Source: Mactromeris polynyma
Lineage: Eukaryota > Mollusca > Bivalvia > Venerida > Mactridae
Direction of reading: 5' to 3'
NCBI GenBank assembly: GCA_032209605.1
Contig: JASFXZ010000003.1
Location: 10,976,807-11,040,806, forward strand
Length of the DNA: 64,000 nt
The notes under the pieces are model-generated. The model was not told the DNA's origin, did no database searches, and saw only the letters and a list, made by a program, of their open reading frames with translations. The first letter of the stretch is position 1. The number at the start of each line of letters is the position of its first letter. Positions 20,991-31,803 of the stretch are shown here, in pieces. Position numbers and translations under genes: made by a program.

Positions 20991-21645
20991 ATTCGAACTC
21001 GCGACAAATGGATCAGGCCCCGAGCTCCCGAAGCATCTCAATTTGAGCTAAAGCTCAGCTCAAATATTGTCGCAAATCGTTGAGATTTTTCTCATTTGAG
21101 AGCGGACTCAAAATCAGAATTACAAAACGAACAAGATGAGATGAGATTGAAGTGAGATTTTGTCTCAACCTCAGTCTCTCATACAATCGTAACTACTCGG
21201 CGGTATCCGGCAGAGCTCGGAACACATACCTCGTAAGTAAGTGGATGGATGCACACAATGTGATGGGTCCCCGGCGAATAACGCCGAGTAGATAATCACG
21301 AGATTACACCTTCTGAATGCATTAAAATTTTCTATTTTTCGCCAACAATTCCTATAAATTGGTGTTATTTCATTATCAGGGAAATATTTATTAGTCGTTC
21401 CAAATTTATTTGATGTTGGTTTCCCAGAAATATCGTATATGTCTCGATTCCATAATAGACAGGTACAGCATATCTCGGAGGCGGCCATCTTGCGGACTAC
21501 TTTCTAACCATAATATCTCCGAGTTTATTTATATCTCCGAGGTGTTCCGATTGTCTCTCATATTGAGCTGAGATTTCTATTTGAGATGCTTTGGGAGATC
21601 GGGGCCAGGATTCAGAAGCTCTACCCCATTGACCAAACTGTCTCC
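20980..21645 (-). mobile_element. tRNA-like SINE split by a transposon
   Basis: Outside the element at 21016-21606 the flanks join into a tRNA-like head on the minus strand. The right flank gives GTTTGGTCAATGGGGTAGAG (A-box side). The left flank gives CGCGAGTTCGAATCCTATAA (B-box side). The interruption falls in the anticodon region. This is a SINE head or tRNA pseudogene. Confidence 0.5.
21016..21606. mobile_element. 591-bp inverted-repeat DNA transposon (non-autonomous)
   Basis: The terminal repeats are 26 bp: left GGCCCCGAGCTCCCGAAGCA then TCTCAA, right (reverse complement) GGCCCCGATCTCCCAAAGCA then TCTCAA, with two mismatches. Subterminal CTCAGCTCAAAT / TCAGCTCAATAT words add further inverted similarity. 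No transposase domain was recognised. The target duplication is not clean (GGATCA / GGATTCA flank it), so the superfamily is unassigned. Confidence 0.7.
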
Positions 21646-22331
21646 CTGAATGTTTGTGTGTTGATTTAGTACTCAACAATGTGTCCGTGCATTTTAGAAT
21701 ACTTTTATTGTACAAAAAATGTACTTCTTTTAATTCAGAAAACTATTTGCCAGTGTAACGTTGGCATTTTGAAAAAATGAAGCATCTGTGTGGAAGGCAT
21801 TGCAGTCGGAATTTTTCTTTTTTTATTCAACTAATTTGAATCTCATCAAAATTTGAATTTCTCTTCTATCATGTTTGCGTATTTTCGACATCACGCGAAC
21901 GAGAACAAACCTTCCACATGTATCAAAGCAATGAATTGTGTAAATAATAAACACTTACTTTGGTTGATCAAATGATGTTTCGATGTGTTAGCTAGCGATC
22001 ATAATTCTTGTAAATTTATAAATATCCTTTGCCAAACCAGATTACAAAACAACTGTTTAACAAATTTGCATTTCTTTTAAGGTTAATGCACAATCTAAAC
22101 AGAAAATGCTGCATAAAAATACGGTACTCTATCTTGATGATATATGGTATATCTCACATAGGAGTACACAAAGTGAAGGCCACAAATATTTATAACTGGG
22201 TTATGAAGCACGATCATTTTTATGTATTTTTATACTTGGAAGCCTGTTCTGAACACAATGAACGGGTGTATAAATGTAAACCTAGTTCGCTCTCGCCCAT
22301 GCGCAGCCCTTATAATAAACTTTTGTATTAG
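21646..22331. other. intergenic, nothing recognised
   Basis: AT-rich sequence without splice-supported exons, RNA genes or clear repeats. Confidence 0.4.
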
Positions 22332-22517
22332 GCAATTAACGGACGCCTGTAAGCAATTTACGGACGCCTGCAAGCAATTTACGCACGCCTGCAAGCAATT
22401 TACGCACGCCCGCAAGCAATTTACGGACGCCTGCAAGCAATTTATGCACGCCTGCAAGCAATTTACGGACGCCTGCAAGCAATTTACGCACGCCTGCAAG
22501 CAATTTACGCCTGCAAA
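22332..22517. repeat. 21-bp minisatellite
   Basis: About nine copies of ACGGACGCCTGCAAGCAATT(T), with CGGACG/CGCACG/TGCACG variants. The 21-bp period keeps frames open on both strands (DACKQFT and its reverse), which explains the short open stretches here. Not a gene. Confidence 0.93.
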
Positions 22518-23970
22518 CCTAATTAAGCAACGGCACGGAATTTATTCGGACAGTTTGTACGACTAAGGTTAGATACTACTTATAACGAAACGGTACGATA
22601 CATCATCGATACTTATGATTCGATATCGATATTTTTGCGATATTCTTATCGGTGTTGATGATAGTATAGGTCTGTATTGGCTACTTTAAGTAAATGCGAT
22701 ATATTGTATAGTATATTGTATTGCATGTTGTACTGTATATTGTATTGTATATTGTTTTGTATTGCGTATTGTTTTTTATAGTATATGGTATTGTTTGGTA
22801 TGGTATATGGTACATGGAATATGGTATGTTGCATAATGTATATTGTATATTATATTGTATTGTTTTCGGCACTGTCTACGTATGTGCTTGTAACCAATGT
22901 CCAACACTACAAGAAGGCAGCAAATAGTATTAACAGCATGTCCTACTTACATAAACATAGTATTGTGTAAGTTATTTCAAAACGTGATATAGAAATATAA
23001 CATTTAGTTTACAAACTAAACTTGTGAGTATCTCTCATGTAATTAAGTAGCACAGCTGTTCATACCTCTGTCTCTTGAATCTTCAGATATTTACCTCCGT
23101 GTGACATTTATATCTATCATATTACTTTGCGGTACATAAGAACCCGTATGATACTAAGCACTAAATTGTGGTTCATCAAACTTATATAACCTTACATAGC
23201 AAACACAGCATAAAACCTTCGACAGATAAAGTATTTTTGCGAATAAGAGGCCGGTGTCTGAGCGATGCGGTCGTTATCGCAAGTCCTTGAATATGGGCAA
23301 ACAGCATATATCGCCGTCAGTAAACCATTCCTCACAAATATTCTTGTACAATATTGGTATTCCGTCCATCTTGGAATTGGTTTACTTTGACTGAGACATG
23401 GCATATTCTCATTCCTCTGTAGCGATCACCTCATTCTCTTTAGCGTGTACAGCGCGGCCTATCCAGAGAACGCTGTTTGAGAGACGCTGTTTTCGGCTGT
23501 TGTTGTTCAAGAGAGGTTACATTGGTAATGTTGTTTTACTATACGGAAAATTTATACAGTTATTGAAGAGGTTGTTACTCAAGAGAGGGCCGTTCTGGAA
23601 TGGTTGCAGTCTATTGGCGATATGCATTATACAATTGTATTGCTTGTACATGATGCATTCATTTTCTTATTGTAACTTCCTCTTTACCGTTGTATTAGTA
23701 TTTTGTATATTATGTACTCATGTTGTCATATTTTTCATAAAAAGTTATTCTGTGAATGTCGAATGAGTCTTCCCAAGTCTGTATTTCTGAACCGCTAAAG
23801 TCTACATACACTTGAAGAAAGTAGTATTTGCCTAACAAAAAATAGCGGTAAGCATTTGCGATATCAGCTAGAAAACGGATTAGAAACTTGCTGATTTAAT
23901 ATTGCAAATTACAGAAAAAATGTCTGCCTACGCCGCAGCCGTATCACGCATGAAGGTGCACTGAAAACAA
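22518..23970. other. intergenic with low-complexity tract
   Basis: Contains the GT/AT tract at 22700-22865. Elsewhere there are short open stretches of no recognisable family. The sequence around 23450-23600 repeats words such as CAAGAGAGG, which may reflect an old degraded element. Confidence 0.4.
22700..22865. repeat. TATTGTAT-type low-complexity tract
   Basis: Irregular repetition of GTATATTGTATT and GGTATATGGTA words. The plus strand is G-rich and almost C-free, giving strong strand asymmetry over about 160 bp. A degenerate microsatellite. Confidence 0.8.
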
Positions 23971-24529
23971 GCTAGCGGACGATAGTATACGATAGTGTAC
24001 AATAGGCAGCGGACGATAGCAGTAGGCAGTGATACGTATGCCAGACGGTGCAACATAATATATCCAACGAACAATTATACAATAATGGGAAATTTTCCGT
24101 CATCGTTCCGTTGAATATCGACGATTTACGGAAACATACTTTTTGTTTTATTGTCATCCTGTCTGTAGGTCGGTCGATTGGTTGTTCTGTCCAATATACA
24201 ACATATGTAGTTTGTGTGGCTAACTACTTCTTCAGTTTTCAAGGGATTACAATGCAGTTTGGTAATACCATGGTACATGATTTGTAGATGTGGAAGACAT
24301 AAATTTGCTGTGCATCCATCAAACTGTTTTAGAATGCTGTCACTTTGAACTGAAATCTCCTTTTAGAGCACATGCAGCAAAATACTTTAGTTTTCAATGC
24401 ATTGCATTGAAACTTGGCAACATTAAGGTACTGTTTACTTCTTTTCCATCCATCCTTCTGACTGTCTATACACAGTTATTGTATACATTCCTATATTATT
24501 TAAATATACTGTCATGACAAAGTGCTCTT
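23971..24529. other. intergenic with small duplicated words
   Basis: AGCGGACGATAG occurs twice around 23974-24020, close to GTATACGATAGTGTAC. No gene was recognised. Confidence 0.35.
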
Positions 24530-24775
24530 GATAGACTATTGTGGTAGGTAGAATATATGTCAAAGTGTCGTCTGGGATCTGCAGTGATCCCCTTTCTGTC
24601 AGCACTTTGAGTGCTTTGATTTAATAAGTTATTGACCTTCTCTTATAATTCCGTATGGAATGGTATTGCGCTGTTTTAAATGTTATTTTACATTGTATGT
24701 GGTATTGTGTATGTGCAATGATGAAATGAAAATAAAGATACTACTACTGAACTGAAATAAACTGTTCAAACAGAA
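24530..24775 (+). mobile_element. possible 3' end of a non-LTR retrotransposon
   Basis: The stretch ends GAAATGAAAATAAAGATACT followed by ACTACTGAACTGAAATAAACTG, a short simple-repeat tail of the type seen at CR1/L2-like LINE ends. No reverse transcriptase was found upstream, so this would be a 5'-truncated copy. Recognition is by general form only. Confidence 0.3.
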
Positions 24776-25815
24776 AATAAAATGTTAGTTATATAAAGGT
24801 GTGAAAAAGATTGCGTTATTATGTGGCTACGTATATTTTGCGTATTGTGCCTCGAGGCATTAATATTTGCTATGGGGAGGTAAAAATGCAAACTTCGATA
24901 TTACATTTGTGCTTAAATAGTTTTCATAATACGATCAATTGTTACGAAACTTTAAAAACAGCTAGTCAAATTTAGGCGTCAGATTTCCATGTAAATTCAT
25001 CGCATACAATACTAATTTGAAATGACTGCACTTAAATATCCATAAATGTTTTGATGCTATAAAGTCGTTCAGAAGTTATTTAGCATTTGTATATAAGGTG
25101 TCAGTTTCGTTGCTATTACTGACTATACAAGTCGTAAGAGAAAGCCGTTTCTCTGCCTAACACTTGACTTTGTTGGCGGTCGTTTCCCTATATCCCTTCA
25201 TCCCTCCTAGATAAGAAGGGGTAGCCGTTCACCCTGTATAGTGTATTTGTAGAGCTTGTCTTTACGCACTTGTTTCTGTTGCCTCTTGTTAGAGAACAAA
25301 CTGCATGATGCGTGTATGTGGTCGCTCGGTCACGATACGTTCTCTGTCTGTTTTCCCGAATATCGAATGAAATCACGTCAATTCAATTTAGGTTTAATCA
25401 GACAGGGAGCGTATCAGGATATCATGTAGTCCATTTTAGTAGCATTAATATGCCATCATTATACATATAATATGTAATACAAAAATCAGGAGGAAGTTAT
25501 CTTCCCATATATCAAGGACGATAATTGCAATTTAACTAAGACACCCCCTCTGCACCAGTTTGGTGAATTATCTCCCTTCTAATAGACTGACCCAAAATGA
25601 AAACTTACACATGTTTATCACGATTTCATTGCGGATAACGATTATGCAATTGTTTTAAAAATCGCCGGTATATTCATGCGTTCAAACAGTAAAACGTGTT
25701 CCTTACTTTGCATGTGCGCAGCAACATTGGTTTCACTTACAGGGTTTACACTGACAAGTAATCATTTGCTGCTTAGCACAAATATTTAATTGGTTTTAAA
25801 CATCAATTGCATTTA
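24776..25815. other. intergenic, leads into the Tc1 remnant
   Basis: No gene was recognised. TTATCTCCCTTCTAATAG occurs near 25568. A left terminal inverted repeat of the Tc1 element may lie here, but its partner is lost, so it cannot be identified. Confidence 0.35.
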
Positions 25816-26282
25816 ATGATGCCACGTCTTTCTGAAGGTCAGAGAAACCAGGATATTGGTATGCTCCGGGCGGGGTAAATGGTAAATAACCTAGCACGTC
25901 ATTTTGGCTGCTCCAGACAGACTATTCATACTCTTGCGAATCGGTACAACACTACTGGGTCTGTCAGAGATCGTGCAAGACCCGGTCGCGTACGTGCTAC
26001 AACGTTATGTACTGATCGCGTTATCACGTTGACTCACCTACGTAATCCTTTTTTAACAGCAACCATTACTGCTCGGCGTTATGGGAATCATGCACAGACG
26101 ATCATAAACCGTTTGAAACAGAACCATGTTCCTATTCGTGCTCGTCGTCCATATACTGGACCGATTTTGACAGTTCGTCACCCAGCTGCCAGACTGTTAT
26201 GGGCACGACGTCATTTGCATTTCACGCCCAACCAGTGGCTATCGATACCTTTTAGCGATGAGTCACGGTTTACAGCCAGCCA
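25816..26282 (+). pseudogene. Tc1/mariner-family transposase, truncated and stop-interrupted
   Basis: Reads MPRLSEGQRNQDIGMLRAG, then a TAA stop at 25876-25878, then in the same frame MVNNLARHFGCSRQTIHTLA and on. The stop replaces a codon within the N-terminal helix-turn-helix region. RPGRVRATT matches the AT-hook-like GRPR linker of Tc1 transposases. LLWARRHLHFTPNQW and FSDESRF mark the start of the catalytic domain with the first Asp. The sequence then breaks off at TASHS and runs into the macrosatellite, so the second Asp and the Glu/Asp are missing. A full-length protein is about 340 aa; this is about 155 codons. It is inactive. Codons 25879-26334 are open only because the first satellite unit continues the frame by chance. 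Confidence 0.88.
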
Positions 26283-29200
26283 CAGTATAATTCCTCTTGC
26301 ATTGCGATGTACAAACAAGAATACGTATAAGTAACGGTATATTCACGATATAATTATATTTCCGCCAAAAGCAAACAGTGTTATTTAAGTTCATAGCGGA
26401 ATTCAAAAACGTTGTATTGACGTAAACTGTTTATTACCTCCCTTGTATACAGACATGGTATTTCTAGATTTTGGCATTAGGAATAAAGTATCAGGAATCA
26501 AATTTCATATCAGATACAAGAACAAAACAAATTTTGGCCATTGATAGGAAGAACTGAATTTTCAGAAAAGTCTGTCGAAATGCATTAACCAGGATAATAT
26601 ATTTACACCAAGCTTGGGGCGTAGGGGGTGTATTATACCGTATTGATTTAACCATCCTAAATGTAGTTACTGCATTTGGTGATAGAGTTTTTGTTCAAAC
26701 AACCAACATGGAGTTGTTCACTTAATGTGTGCATTTCTAACTGCGTTTGTACACTTTCATTTACTTATAGATCACTCCGCCTCTTCCTGTGTCTTACATC
26801 CAATAAGCATCCAGAAATCTTCAAATTTTTGATCAACTAATCCATTTATTATGGCATTTCGCACAATATCTATTAAGTGTTTTCATTAAGTAAATCTGGT
26901 AAGTGATCAATATGACTGTAAACTATAAGCCGGTTATAACTAACATATTAGAATTATAAACAAATTTAGTGCTGCTGTCGCTGACGCGTCCTTGCACTTA
27001 GTTTGCTTATAATTCCAATATATGAGCTATAACCTATACTCAACGCGCCAGTATGGGTTAACTTTCAACTTGGTATTTGTTGACAACATGTGTTGTGTAC
27101 GCAATATAGGAATTTCACATTCAAGTAAAATATAACATTTTAGTGAAATAACAAAATAAAGTCATGTTTGAGAAACACAACGACATCAAAATGTATTTAC
27201 AATTAAAACAGTCAGTGCAGGGCAATTGATAATGATGATGAACATATTAACTAATTGTTCAATTGTTCAATTGCATTGTCGTGTGTGCAGTAAATGGAAT
27301 GGTTTGGAAACGCAGGATAATGCTGGTAACTGAATTATACTTTGGTAATCAACATGTGCAACGCATTTGACGTTTCCAGTATGTGGCGTACAAAGATGAT
27401 CGTGTCGACCGTCGACAAAAATGATTCCAACTGTAGGTTAGCTCGATATGATGGCGATATGAATCTCTGCAAACGACGGTTAGCAATACTATACCCGATT
27501 TTACCGTGAAATGAAGATGAAAAGACCGAGCTGTGATCATTATTTCATGCTGGCTAATATTTGTATGTGAAGTAACATCGTTGACATCCTCGCGACAACG
27601 GTTTGTCGTAAATATTACACAATATGAGAGTAACGCAACTCTGAAACACTTGACATATATGTAAAAAGTAACGTTTTAAACAACAAATGCAATGACGGGA
27701 TTATAAAAAATTAAATCTCAAATTTATCCGAAAAAAGCAAGTATGACTGTTCATTGATGTTATACATTCCAAGACAATATCTTTATAAATAACGCATTTA
27801 ATACTACCAAATAATCAACGATGTCAATCCTACTGACTTAATGATATGCATCATAGTGACTGTATTTACAATGAACAATTTATCGGATTAGCGAACAGTA
27901 TAATTCCTCTTGCATTGCGATGTGCAAACAAGAATACGTATAAGTAACGGTATATTCACGATATAATTATATTTCCGCCAAAAGCAAACAGTGTCATTTG
28001 AATTCAAAAACGTTGTATTGACGTAAACTGTTTATTACCTCCCTTGTATACAGACATGGTATTTCTAGATTTTGGCATTAGGAATAAAGTATCAGGAATC
28101 AAATTTCATATCAGATACAAGAACAAAACAAATTTTGGCCATTGATAGGAAGAACTGAATTTTCAGAAAAGTCTGTCGAAATGCATTAACCAGGATAATA
28201 TATTTACACCAAGCTTGTGGCGTAGAGGGTGTATTATACCGCATTGATTTAACCATCCTAAATGTAGTTACTGCAGTTGGTGATAGAGTTTTTGTTCAAA
28301 CAACCAACATGGAGTTGTTCACTTAATGTGTGCATTTCTAACTGCGTTTGTACACTTTCATTTACTTATAGATCACTCCGCCTCTTCCTGTGTCTTACAT
28401 CCAATAAGCATCCAGAAATCTTCAAATTTTTGATCAACTAATCCATTTATTATGGCATTTCGCACAATATCTATTAAGTGTTTTCATTAAGTAAATCTGG
28501 TAAGTGATCAATATGACTGTAAACTATAAGCCGGTTATAACTAACATATTAGAATTATAAACAAATTTAGTGCTGCTGTCGCTGACGCGTCCTTGCACTT
28601 AGTTTGCTTATAATTCCAATATATGAGCTATAACCTATACTCAACGCGCCAGTATGGGTTAACTTTCAACTTGGTATTTGTTGACAACATGTGTTGTGTA
28701 CGCAATATAGGAATTTCACATTCAAGTAAAATATAACATTTTAGTGAAATAACAAAATAAAGTCATGTTTGAGAAACACAACGACATCAAAATGTATTTA
28801 CAATTAAAACAGTCAGTGCAGGGCAATTGATAATGATGATGAACATATTAACTAATTGTTCAATTGTTCAATTGCATTGTCGTGTGTGCAGTAAATGGAA
28901 TGGTTTGGAAACGCAGGATAATGCTGGTAACTGAATTATACTTTGGTAATCAACATGTGCAACGCATTTGACGTTTCCAGTATGTGGCGTACAAAGATGA
29001 TCGTGTCGACCGTCGACAAAAATGATTCCAACTGTAGGTTAGCTCGATATGATGGCGATATGAATCTCTGCAAACGACGGTTAGCAATACTATACCCGAT
29101 TTTACCGTGAAATGAAGATGAAAAGACCGAGCTGTGATCATTATTTCATGCTGGCTAATATTTGTATGTGAAGTAACATCGTTGACATCCTCGCGACAAC

Positions 29201-29496
29201 GGTTTGTCGTAAATATTACACAATATGAGAGTAACGCAACTCTGAAACACTTGACATATATGTAAAAAGTAACGTTTTAAACAACAAATGCAATGACGGG
29301 ATTATAAAAAATTAAATCTCAAATTTATCCGAAAAAAGCAAGTATGACTGTTCATTGATGTTATACATTCCAAGACAATATCTTTATAAATAACGCATTT
29401 AATACTACCAAATAATCAACGATGTCAATCCTACTGACTTAATGATATGCATCATAGTGACTGTATTTACAATGAACAATTTATCGGATTAGCGAA
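26283..29496. repeat. macrosatellite units 1-2, short form (about 1.6 kb)
   Basis: Both units lack a block of about 707 bp between GTTTGTCGTAAATAT and ATTACACAATATGAGAG (junctions near 27617 and 29216). The missing part includes the tRNA-like module. Unit 1 keeps the TTCATAGCGG form; unit 2 has the 12-bp-shorter form. Confidence 0.92.
26932..27034. repeat. imperfect palindrome in macrosatellite units (unit 1 copy)
   Basis: The 33-bp left arm starting GGTTATAACTAACATATTAG pairs with the right arm 27002-27034 ending ATATGAGCTATAACC, with about six mismatches. The spacer is 37 nt and GC-richer (GCTGCTGTCGCTGACGCGTC). The same structure is present in each unit, including the deletion forms. Confidence 0.75.
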
Positions 29497-31803
29497 CAGT
29501 ATAATTCCTCTTGCATTGCGATGTGCAAACAAGAATACGTATAAGTAACGGTATATTCACGATATAATTATATTTCCGCCAAAAGCAAACAGTGTCATTT
29601 GAATTCAAAAACGTTGTATTGACGTAAACTGTTTATTACCTCCCTTGTATACAGACATGGTATTTCTAGATTTTGGCATTAGGAATAAAGTATCAGGAAT
29701 CAAATTTCATATCAGATACAAGAACAAAACAAATTTTGGCCATTGATAGGAAGAACTGAATTTTCAGAAAAGTCTGTCGAAATGCATTAACCAGGATAAT
29801 ATATTTACACCAAGCTTGTGGCGTAGAGGGTGTATTATACCGCATTGATTTAACCATCCTAAATGTAGTTACTGCAGTTGGTGATAGAGTTTTTGTTCAA
29901 ACAACCAACATGGAGTTGTTCACTTAATGTGTGCATTTCTAACTGCGTTTGTACACTTTCATTTACTTATAGATCACTCCGCCTCTTCCTGTGTCTTACA
30001 TCCAATAAGCATCCAGAAATCTTCAAATTTTTGATCAACTAATCCATTTATTATGGCATTTCGCACAATATCTATTAAGTGTTTTCATTAAGTAAATCTG
30101 GTAAGTGATCAATATGACTGTAAACTATAAGCCGGTTATAACTAACATATTAGAATTATAAACAAATTAAGTGCTGCTGTCGCTGACGCGTCCTTGCAAT
30201 TAGTTTGCTTATAATTCCAATATATGAGCTATAACCTATACTCAACGCGCCAGTATGGGTTAACTTTCAACTTGGTATTTGTTGACAACATGTGTTGTGT
30301 ACGCAATATAGGAATTTCAAATTCAAGTAAAATATAACATTTTAGTGAAATAACAAAATAAAGTCATGTTTGAGAAACACAAAGACATCAAAATGCATTT
30401 ACAATTAAAACAGTCAGTGCAGGGCAATTGGTAATGATGATGAACATATTAACTAATTGTTCAATTGTTCAATTGCATTGTCGTGTGTGCAGTAAATGGA
30501 ATGGTTTGGAAACGCAGGATAATGCTGGTAACTGAATTATACTTTGGTAATCAACATGTGCAACGCATTTGACGTGTCCAGTATGTGGCGTACAAAGATG
30601 ATCGTGTCGACCGTCGACAAAAATGATTCCAACTGTAGGTTAGCTCGATATGATGGCGATATGAATCTCTGCAAACGACGGTTAGCAATACTATACCCGA
30701 TTTTACCGTGAAATGAAGATGAAAAGACCGAGCTGTGATCATTATTTCATGCTGGCTAATATTTGTATGTGAAGTAACATCGTTGACATCCTCGCGACAA
30801 CGGTTTGTCGTAAATATCTACAATATATATTTGTATAGAAATAAACACTGGGACGAATGCAATGCGGAGAATCAGCTTTCTTACATATTTATACTGTCAC
30901 GTAGAAGCTAGATACACATAAAACACTCCAGTTCCTGCATGCGTCCGAAACAAGAGGCTCGATAAAGGGAATATTGAAGCGTGTAAATTAAAAGTCATAG
31001 CAATATAATTCCTTTTATCCGTGTAACAAATACACATATTCCATTGTAAAGCATGGACTTTGTGTTTCTCTTGTCATGTTGGAAAACGCAAGCCATCTCT
31101 CAGCGTGAAATGGTAAATACTTATTCACAAGCCCAGTGTACATGAGCAATAAATTACATAGAGCTAGACTGTGTGTGCCTCTATAACTCAGTCGGTTAAA
31201 CGTTCTGTATTTAGATGTATTATTGAAAAGTTTAGCACCAGTTCGACTCTCACCCGAGGTATTCTTTACTTTTTTAATTGTTTGTAAATATATACTCCGC
31301 ACCACAGACGTTCATCAGGTAGCAATATACCGGTTCAATACCCAGAAAGTTATTGTTTTTGCCGATAGATCATATTCAAGCCAAAGCTTGAAAAAAGACT
31401 CATCTGTGTCACGTGGTCATTTAAAATGTAATCCGTCCATTGCTTTTGCTTTTATTTCATTCAGTATCCTGCCGACAACATCGCGTCCCTCAGAATGCTG
31501 TGATGTAAACAATGTAATCGACATTACACAATATGAGAGTAACGCAACTCTGAAACACTTGACATATATGTAAAAAGTAACGTTTTAAACAACAAATGCA
31601 ATGACGGGATTATAAAAAATTAAATCTCAAATTTATCCGAAAAAAGCAAGTATGACTGTTCATTGATGTTATACATTCCAAGACAATATCTTTATAAATA
31701 ACGCATTAATACTACCAAATAATCAACGATGTCAATCCTACTGACTTAATGATATGCATCATAGTGACTGTATTTACAATGAACAATTTATCGGATTAGC
31801 GAA
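29497..31803. repeat. macrosatellite unit 3, first full-length unit
   Basis: 2307 bp and the first to contain the 707-bp block (about 30819-31526). Its GACGTGTCCAG variant near 30573 is the one typical of units 8-15, not of its neighbours, suggesting gene-conversion-like mosaicism. Confidence 0.9.
31177..31260 (+). repeat. tRNA-like module inside macrosatellite units
   Basis: GCCTCTATAACTCAGTCGGT opens with an A-box-like segment. CCAGTTCGACTCTCACCCGA gives a B-box-like segment 56 nt later, ending CCGAGGT. GCCTC can pair with GAGGT, but the T stem is poor, so it is a tRNA-derived fragment rather than a functional tRNA. The same module recurs in every unit with the 707-bp block, for example near 33759, 36067, 38375, 43003, 49963, 58371 and 60690. 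Confidence 0.55.

Noticed and set aside
22222..22566. 114-codon open frame with DACKQFT repeats
   Set aside because: It arises from the 21-bp minisatellite, and the reverse strand is equally open.
23398..23766. 122-codon open frame
   Set aside because: No domain and no splice context; its hydrophobic end reflects T-rich sequence.
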